Positions 36,601-45,600 of a stretch of 64,000 nucleotides of DNA are shown here, piece after piece. The DNA lies in NCBI RefSeq assembly GCF_015832195.1, contig NC_052030.1, forward strand, positions 11,985,439 to 12,049,438, given 5' to 3'. Position 1 is the first letter of the stretch, and each line of letters starts with the position of its first letter. The stretch is from Motacilla alba alba. Lineage: Eukaryota > Chordata > Aves > Passeriformes > Motacillidae. The position numbers were made by a program, and so were the translations under genes. Below the pieces are notes generated by a model. That model did not search any database. It was not told where the DNA came from and saw only the letters and a list, made by a program, of their open reading frames with translations.

Positions 36601-39600
36601 TCTTTGGACACAAGAGAAAATGGCTTTGGTCAGCACACAGCAGGGGAGAAGGCACCTGGATCTTGAATATCAACTGTTCCTCTACAATCCAAGTCCCCTA
36701 AAAGCTTCCCAAATGCAACCACAGCCTCACAGTCCAGGATTTGACTGCAGTCAAGAGCAGCTTCTCTCCACTCTTCCCCAGCAGAATTTGTACAGTCGCC
36801 TTTTTTTTTTTCTGGAAATCAATTACATGTCCAGCAGAGTGTAGCAAGAGGGGATTACAGGTCACATTTTCCATAATTATCCTCTCTGACACCGAGGAAC
36901 TTTTCAAATCATACGCGTTAAGTAGGTCACAAGAGGGAACAGCAGCGTGATGGGCATTTAGCATCAGAAATCCTGAATTTGGAGAAAATGGGATACAGCC
37001 CGGCACCGCCCTCATCCCAACCCCTCATCCATACCAGCCTGGTGGTGAGAAAAATATATAGACTTCCCTGATGAACCATAAGCTAAAATTAGAAACCATT
37101 CACGCCTGCAAAGCCACAGCTATCGCCAAAAGGAAAGTAGGTCACAGAATGGCTGGCTAACTTGATTTTCCGGCTTTTCTAGCTGCTCTGTCCTCACGTA
37201 ACCCCTCCTCTCCCATGGCCCGTTTCTGGTCTCTCCTTTGTTGGGGTATGAGTGCGGGCAGTGTGCGGCTGGGCACGGCCTGGCAGGAGCGGTGGGAACG
37301 GGCACGGCAGCGCCCGCCTGCCCGGGGAGCACAGAGCCCTGCTTCACACAGAGCTCAGCCAGAGCCAGGCAGAGCCCCTCCGCCAAGCTGCTGCCTCCCA
37401 CCTGCTCGGGGATTGGCACAAGGGCTGGCTTTCTGCCCCTTCCACAACGCTGCTCTTTAAAGATCATTTCAGGCTTTGCCAGCACTTCTGGGGTGCTTTC
37501 CTTTCTCGCCTCCTCCCGAGGCCTGAATATCCTCTTTTTATTTGCATTTCTTAGCGTGCACTGCCTCCCTCAAGCAAGCCACAAGCCAAGTGATGCGAGT
37601 AAATCTGGCTTTCCTTCCCTTTGTGCATGGGCTGGAGCCCTGGCTCAGCCATAACCGACGCTTTTCCCACAAGCAGACCTCCAGGCATCAACTTCACTGC
37701 TTTTCCACGGCACAGAAGAGGCAGAAAAGCTTAAAATTTGGCTCAGTGACCTTCATCACTCTAAATCAATACATTTCTATCCGGCTTGCAGTCCTTTGCT
37801 CCTACCAACTCACCTTGCAATTAACTGTAAAGCTGCAGGTCAGCACAGGAGAGTCTGGGTGTCTCTCACGTTCAAAGCCAGATGGAAACACCTGGAGGAT
37901 CTGCTGCCACCAAACCCACCCTGTCACTGACCATCAGCCACTCTTCTCCAACTCACAATCTCAACTGACTCTAATCCCAAGACCCTTCCTCTCCCAGCTT
38001 TCCTCCTCCTGGCCCCAAAGGCAGAGCAATCACCACTAAAATGCATCCCAAACATTCAGTACACCAGAGGCTGAAAGCTGAGCCAGTTAATGTTCTTTAG
38101 AAGGGCAATTCCACCCTGATTCCCACCCTTGTCACTGGATCCTCGACAAAGACAACACTCTGCACTCCCTTTCCCCTGCAGCCCCAGCTCAGCCTCTCCC
38201 TGCTGTGGTACTGGAAAGGCTCCTTCCTTCCCTCAGCCATCCCCGCTGGCCAGGGATGCTGCCAGTTCTCTGGGGCCCACAGACAGATCCTGTCCTCTCC
38301 AAAGGAGGAACCTGCCTACAGCCTGCTCTGGTTTCTGACAAGCCAAAGGGAAGGTTCTTGGTTGGAGCCTCCTGCCCACAGATGGGCTCCTCACACGCAA
38401 GGGGACTTGACAAGAACAGGGAAGAATCATTGTTTGCCCATCCCTGGCATAATTCAGACATGAACATAAAGTCAGATTTGAAATTATACAAAGATCTGGT
38501 GTCCAACGTGGCCTTTGCTTGCTGGGCACCCACCTGGAATGAGTGCACCCATCATGAAGGTTCATGGTGAAACTCCTGGCACCAAGCTGGCTGAGATCCC
38601 CCTAAGACTGACAGGGACACCACCAGCTCTGAGCACTGTACGTGACAGTGTCCCACGTGTTATGGCCACGGACATTCCAGGAGAAACCTCCATGCCTGCC
38701 CTCCACAATCTCTGCCATCGCCCATGGGACAGAATGGCAAGGGACCCCCCTAAGGGATGGTGAGGCTTGGAGAGCAGATCCTGTCTGCTGTGGGAAGGGG
38801 GTGGGAGGGAATGTGTGACCCTTCAGCTGGCATGGGCAGAGACGAGAGGTGACAAAGCAGGACACAGGGGTGGCAGGACACCCAGCCCTGAGCTCCAGCT
38901 AATGGGGACTATTACAGTGCAGGCTGCTGGGGATGTGATGGCTGAAGACCACCTTTCCTGCCCCACCACCATCACCCATTTCTTCCCCTTGTAACGTGGT
39001 CCAGCTACACAAGACTGTCCAAGGAGGATGGGACTCAAATGAACAGGAATAAAAATGTTTGAGAGCTCACTTTTTTGAGCCTCCTCCTTGCACAGGAGAC
39101 GGAAGCCATCTAGCCCAGGACCCCAGAGAGGGCACTTGGTGGTGAGAATGGCTTTGAGGAGCACTCAGCACTGCCCCCAAAGCCCAGTGCTGTGCAGCCA
39201 TCGCCAGCTGGCGCTTGCTAATGCTTCAAACACATCGACCTCAGCCTTCACCCACTCACACAACAGACCGTGCCAGCTCTGGGTTTCCTACTGCTCAGGG
39301 AGAGAAGCAGATGGAAAAAGGAAAACCAGGAAAATTGTGCTGCCTGGGAGCGCAGGGTAGGCGATTTTTTTTTTCTTTTTAGGAGTCAGGCACCTGGATT
39401 TCTGCAGCTCCCAGTGAAATCGCAGGCCTCGCAATTCAAAATAATTAGCGACTGGTAGTTTTCCTTTTATGCAAAATCATCCTTTTTATCCAACACCTAA
39501 ATGAAAATGAATATGCTTGATTATCTACCAAAGGGCCCAATTTCTGAGCATCGCTCCGATGCACACAGCAAAATTCATCTCTCCTCGGGCTGCTATTACA

Positions 39601-42600
39601 GGCAATGGCTGATAAATGAGCGGTCAAGGCAGAGATCCAGAGCCAGGGATGCCAGCCTGACCTTTGTTAATGCTATTTACAGCATCAAATATCCACAAAT
39701 CCAGCCATGGCTGCAGCCACGTCCTTGCTGGTCCAGCCTGGGGGGCTTAGGGACAGCCAGAAGAGCTCACAGCTGGCCTGCCACTATTAGAGCAGCACAG
39801 ATGTCACCCTCCATCCATGCATCCCACCCACCACGTCAAAGCTCACCCCTTGAGGCAGCTTTCAAGCTGGTTCACTCCCAGGGGAGAGGATGAAGCAAAA
39901 TGTTTAACAGAGAGGAGTCTGAAGCATCTCTTGAATGCTTCACCTCTAAGGCTGATCACAGGAAACCCCCCGGGCAGGTTCTTCAGAAGACATTAGTGCT
40001 CATCTGCACCATCCTGACACGGCTCCATCTATCCCACTCCCATGGCCTCCACCCCAAAGGTATCACCCAGGAAAATCCCCCGCCTGATCCTCACCAGCCT
40101 CCCCATCCCTGGCCACAGCGACACGGCACAATCACACGTTTGTCCTTCCATCACCTCCAGACTCACCCTGTTCTCGTCGTAGATGATCTGCACCAAGCTG
40201 CGATGTTTGGACTCAATAGGAGGGGGAGAGATGGGTTTTTCAGGCTCTGGTGGTTTGGCTGCTTCTTCCTCCAACTGTTGCTGTGGAAGGAGAGGGGGGA
40301 GGAGGAGGGTGAGTCACAGCAAGAAACGCAGCCGTCCCTGTCCACACGAGACTCTCGGTGGTGCCTTGACCGAGGCAGAAACCGCCATGGTAGGAGACTT
40401 CCTGCGAGCCACGGGCTGGGGAGGCACGGGGAGAGGGAGGAGAGCTCGCAGCGGCCCCAGCCACGCAGGCGCGGCGCTGGCCTGCCCCAGGCACCGGCCC
40501 TGTGCTCGTGGCTCGGCGTGCTTTAGGTATGGAGGATGAGGACCTGCCTCAAAGGAACCTCCTGGAACGGGCCCGAGGCTAGAAATAACGATTTTACTGG
40601 GAACACTTAAATGAAACCACAGCTCCAGCCCGGCTCCTTGCTGCTACCTGCCTCTGGAGCTGCTGCTGCGTGCAGGGAGAGGTGGAAGAGCCAGGGGTGA
40701 TGAGCAAGGCTGCTCTCCACCCTCAGCTTCACCTTCCAATGGAGCGGTTGGAGGACGTGCCTTGGGATGACTGTGCTCGATTACATGACCGTGCACCAGC
40801 CACCCCTGCCCTTGGCAATATCACCTGGTCAGCAGCTAAACCTGACATTCCACCTGCAATGCTGCGAGGTGGGAGGAGACATCCCAGCCCTTCCCCTAAC
40901 TTTGAGGAACTGCTCAGCTGAAAGAGGAAATCCCAGATTCCTCCAGGCTCCTCCTGAGGCCAGCCTGGGAGGAGGGAGAGTGCAGCCGTGCACGGCAGCT
41001 GCGGGGCAGCACAGGCACGGGAGAGGAGGGCTGTCAAAAAACGCTGAGGGTTTTTTCCCTGCTAGGCTCTGAATCTCCAAATCTTTGCAGTTTTTTTTTT
41101 TTTCCCTGCAGCTAAAGCATCCCCTGTTGAAGCATGAGGAAAATTGAGTGAGTCTTGTACTAGGAAGAAAATGCACCTGGGACTTGGCTTGCACCAGAGC
41201 ACAGCACTGACTTCCCAGAGATGGTGGCTGGTGGCTGAGAAGAAGGTGAGCACCTGTTCCTCCTCCCCATCACCTCTGCTCCTGCTGATGACACCTTTAG
41301 CACAGCAGGGCAGGAGGTTACACTTGGAATAAAATAAACCCAAGAAAGCACTTAAGCACCCAGATAGGTCGAATGGCTTGGCAGAGAAAACTCACACTCC
41401 TAAAATTGTGTTTCAGTGGATGAAGCACCCCATGCTGGGCGCTCCAGCTGCCCACAGGTGGATACCTCTCCCCACAGAGGGAAAAGCAGCAGTAAAGGAA
41501 ACACCAAGATACAGCTAAAAAAGCTGCTGTTGCCAGCCAGAGAGGGGAGCAGGCTCTGGCAGTGCAGGAGAGCCTGTGTCCCATAAATTGGCATCACCAA
41601 TGGCCTTAGAGTTACTGCAGCCACGAGTGAGAACAGCCAGAAACTGCCCAGCTTGAACCTGGAGGGGGTTGAACCTTTCCCAGCACTGCAGGGATCTGTC
41701 CCTTCCTGCCTGCAAACACCACGGTGGCACACTGAAGGCTCCAACACAGGAACAGCCCTCAGCCCTCTGCTGCTCTCAACCATGGGCACACCTCGGGTGC
41801 CCAAACCACAGGACAGGGGACCAGAGCTCCCCGAGAAGCCACTGCTGAAACCATGGGCTGCAAAGCTGTATCTGGCATCAGCCCTGGCACAGAAGCAGCA
41901 CTTCCAGGACCTGCCAGCTCTTCCCTGGTGTCCTCCTAAGGCACCCTATCACACATCCTCACTCCCACGGGATCAACTCCAAAAACTCCAAAGAACGAGC
42001 CAGCAAAAAGCATCAGATACATCTACTTCTCTTGGGGAAAATATTTGTGTTTAAAAAAAAAGTTAAAGCATCCAAAACTTGGCTACATCGTTCTGGAAAC
42101 CCACAAAAATTCTGCCAAGTGGTTGGGTGTGCAGCAAGGGATTTCAGAGGAGAGGATTTGATGGCCTATCAGGAAACGAAAGTTTGCCACTAAGTGGAGG
42201 CTCATTAAAACAGCTCATTAGAAGAAAAAATACAAATCTAATTATAGCTGAAATACAGTAGAGAATTAAACTCTACTTGCTGTGGTGCAGGCACTGTATG
42301 GATATTAAAGGGCCAGATGCTGGGATGAGGATGTGAGGAGGGGCAGGAGGCAGCACACCTGACTGCAGCCTCGACAGCTTCTCCTGGGAGCCGTGGGAAA
42401 TGGCAAAGCAAAATAGGTCAGGGTTCCCAGACAGGGCCAAAATGGATTTCTTAAAGGTCTGCCACAAAAGCCAGGCTGGGACTGTGACCTTTACAGGGAG
42501 AGAGTGAGATGAGAGATGAGTCCTGACGGCTGCACACTCCCTCCCTCCACCCAGCAGTGGCTGCCCAAGACCCCCCTCCTCTCCCCAGATGGAGGACAGG

Positions 42601-45600
42601 GCAGCAGCGCTGAAGGGATGAAAGATGCCACCATTGTCACAGCACTCACAGGGCAACCCATTCCCAAGTGGAAGAGGTGCCCCCTCCAGGAGAGAGACCC
42701 TCTGGCTGGACCACGTGCTACAGAGGGACACTGCGGGCTGCAGCACTGCTGGGAAGGTGGGTGACACTTCAGGAGGGCTCCATCCCTGCAGGTGCCAGCT
42801 CCCGTGCTGCAGACACCTGCCTGGTGACGCCAAGGTTGTCACACACGCACCCAGCTGCCATCACCCGGGCACTGGGATGCTCCACCTGCCCGGGGAGAGC
42901 AGAGCCTTCCAGCCACAGGGCAGCTCTGAAAAACCACTTTGAAAGAGAGCACAGGAAACTCAGCCCGATGGAAGGGGAAACCCTGGAGCTCTTCCACCCA
43001 GCCGGCTCCACCTCCATCACCAGGTGGGAGTGTTGTACTCCCGGAGAGCCCTTGGCTGAGCTCAGCGCCCAGGGAGGCTCAGGCGCCGCTGCAGAGAACA
43101 GCCCAGCAGTTTATTTCTCCTTCAGATCCCGGTGCCGCTGCCAGGAATAAATGCATAAGGATTATCCTTCCCTGTCAGGAAGAGGGGGAGAGAGGACTCA
43201 GCGAGAGATTTGAGCGCATATGGCGCATGAATGAGCGGGGGATGGCTGACGGAGGTGGCCTCCTGCCAGGGGTGTGCAGGGTTTGGGGAAGGTTTCTCAG
43301 CTTTGCTTCTTGCAAAGTCCAGGCAGAGCCTTCCCTGCCATTTTTGGAACAACCAGAAAGAGAGAGATGGTGGAATGTGGTTGGTTGGGTTGTTGTTTTT
43401 TTTTTTTGCACAGCCTTTCCATACAAGTGTGTTTAATTACCCTGAGAAGGCCTCCCAAAGACAGAGGGGAAAAGCATTAGGATATTCTGGCTGCATACAA
43501 TTTCTCCCCTGCTCCGCTGACGTTCCTGCAGTATCTGTTCCAGGCTCGCTGCTTTCCCTCACTCGTGCTCCTGCACTGACAGCTCAGATGCACAAAACGT
43601 TCCTGGAGCATCTCAGACAGGACCCCCTGCTCCAAAAACACTCCTTCCCAGATGTGCTAGCTCTGCTGGAGGACTGGGATGAGGAAGGAGGCTCCAGCCA
43701 GAGGGGGAAGGAGGCCATAGTGGGGAGGGTCAGTTTTGCTACCATATAACTTTGCCACCATGTGCCAAAAAATAAACAAAAAAAAATAGAATAAAAGGAA
43801 GGGAGGGGACACTTTTACTGCCAACAGCCACTTTCACCTTCTTCCCCATTTAACAGAGCATTTTTGTGGGCAGGAAAAATCATAAAATTTGTTCCTAGGG
43901 AAGAAATAAAGCAACTGAGCAGCCAACAATAAAAACCCCATTTCCTCACGGAAAGACAGTTTGATTTTAAGGGCGAGGAGCACATGCTGCTCTTGTCAGC
44001 ATCAGCAGCAGCTCCTCAGCATCCCTGAAAAGGCAGGCAGTGGATCATCAGAGCTGTCAGTCCTGCCAGCTGCCATGACATGGACCTTCCCTGCCCTTCC
44101 CACTCCAGAGCAGGAAATGACCATGGCTGGCATCTCTTTCCTCAACTGTGAGTAAAAAACATGGACCAGCAGCCAGGTGTCCTCTCCAGGTGGGAGAGGA
44201 CACCAACATTCTGTCTGAGCTTCCTGCGAGGGAGAGGGGAAGGGCTGCCTTCACCCCAAAACCAGCAAGAGGAACCTCTGTGGTTTCCATCACTCCAGAT
44301 GTTCCTCTGGGCCCCGTGAGCTGGCACACAGGGCTCTGCCTCACACCCCCAGCACAGCTGCTTCTGCTCAGACACCTCTGCAGATACGAAGCAACACATG
44401 CAAAAAAAAAAAAAAAAAAAGGGTCCTTGGCATTAATTAAGCCATATTGTTTGAAAACAAAATGATAATATTCCTGCTTTGTCTTGCAGGACAGAAAGGA
44501 ACTGTGTTTGGTATGGGAAAATACAGATCTGATGGGGAAGAACAAGTGCATGCTCATTCTAAGGAGCTTCAACAAACAGCCCAAGTAGAGGTTTTGCTCC
44601 ATTCCCAAATTCCTACTGTAGCTACAACCCCTTGGGAAAGGTCATTCCTCTTGGGCAGTTTGGGATTAGCAGCCATCAGGGAGTTCAGAAACTCATCCCA
44701 AGCAAAGAAAACAAAACAACCAGAAAAACAGGGGCAGAGAAATGATTTGCTTTAAAAAGTGAAAGCCCTTAAGTCTGTGGGTTTTTTCACGGATGTCCCT
44801 GAAGGTTTTGTCATATTAATCTCTTAATGGGTTTATGGTAATTATGTACAGGCCAACAGCGAGTGGGCCATCCTTTTGCTGGGGAGTGCTCCTGTGCAGG
44901 GTAAAGCTGCAGCCAGAAGATCAGATTCAAATCCCTGCTCAAGCAGAGCCCTGGCTGGAGCTGGATCAGATGCTGCTCAAGGCTGCAGAGCTGGAAAGCC
45001 CCCAGAGAAAGGGGACTGGATGCACTGGAAGGGCCATTTGGTCATTACAGCAACATTTCAACAGCCCAGAACTGAATACTGGCAGCAACAACAGCACTGG
45101 GGAGAGACAGCTGCTGGAAAGGAGAAAGAAAAGACCTTGTGCTACGCTGGGCTGTCCAGATGAGACAACCCAGGCTGTGCTTCCAGCTCTGCTGCTCACC
45201 GCTTGCATATCCACTGCCAAGGCACTGAGGATACATTTTTCTCTCTTTTAGGTTCTCCGACATGCAAGAGCTGGGTTTCCAAAGCTCTCTCCCTCATCGT
45301 GTGACTACCATCTCCAGACTGCAGGCACAGCAGCCACCACCCAGGTCACACCAGGGAGCAGGGACACAGATGATCCTGGTGCGCTGGCACTGCCACTTCC
45401 CCTCTTGTGGCCGTGCAGGGGCAAGGACAGGGCCTGTGGCAGCATGCAGAAGCGAGGACACCCGTTCCCCTGCAGACCACAGCCTCCCACCTGCTTCTTC
45501 TTCAGCTTGGAGATCTGCTGCTCCACCATGGTGATCTCGCGGTCCACGCGGTCCATGTTCTGGATGAGCTCCTCCTTGGAGAGCCGGGCGGGCAGCAGCT

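Larger units (their letters stand above)
29256..40166 (-). other. NCOR2: NCOR2 intron between exons I and H
   Basis: This 10911-bp intron is the largest complete one here. It contains a GAG/GAA purine tract (29576-29631), CpG-rich sequence near exon H, a GC-rich stretch near 37200-37420, and a conserved-looking AT-rich block at 39425-39700 about 0.5 kb before exon I. The rest, including AT-rich 34440-35180, holds nothing I can name. Confidence 0.85.

Noticed and set aside
37141..37160. CR1-like phrase (GTCACAGAATGGCTGG)
   Set aside because: The similarity to bird CR1 LINE tails ends after a few bases, and no 8-bp terminal repeats follow.
44402..44420. A19 tract as the tail of a retroposed gene or SINE
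   Set aside because: No target-site duplication and no recognisable retrocopied sequence lies upstream; it is better read as a simple homopolymer.
44918..44942. tRNA B-box-like GATTCAAATCCC
   Set aside because: No A box, acceptor stem or cloverleaf can be folded around it.
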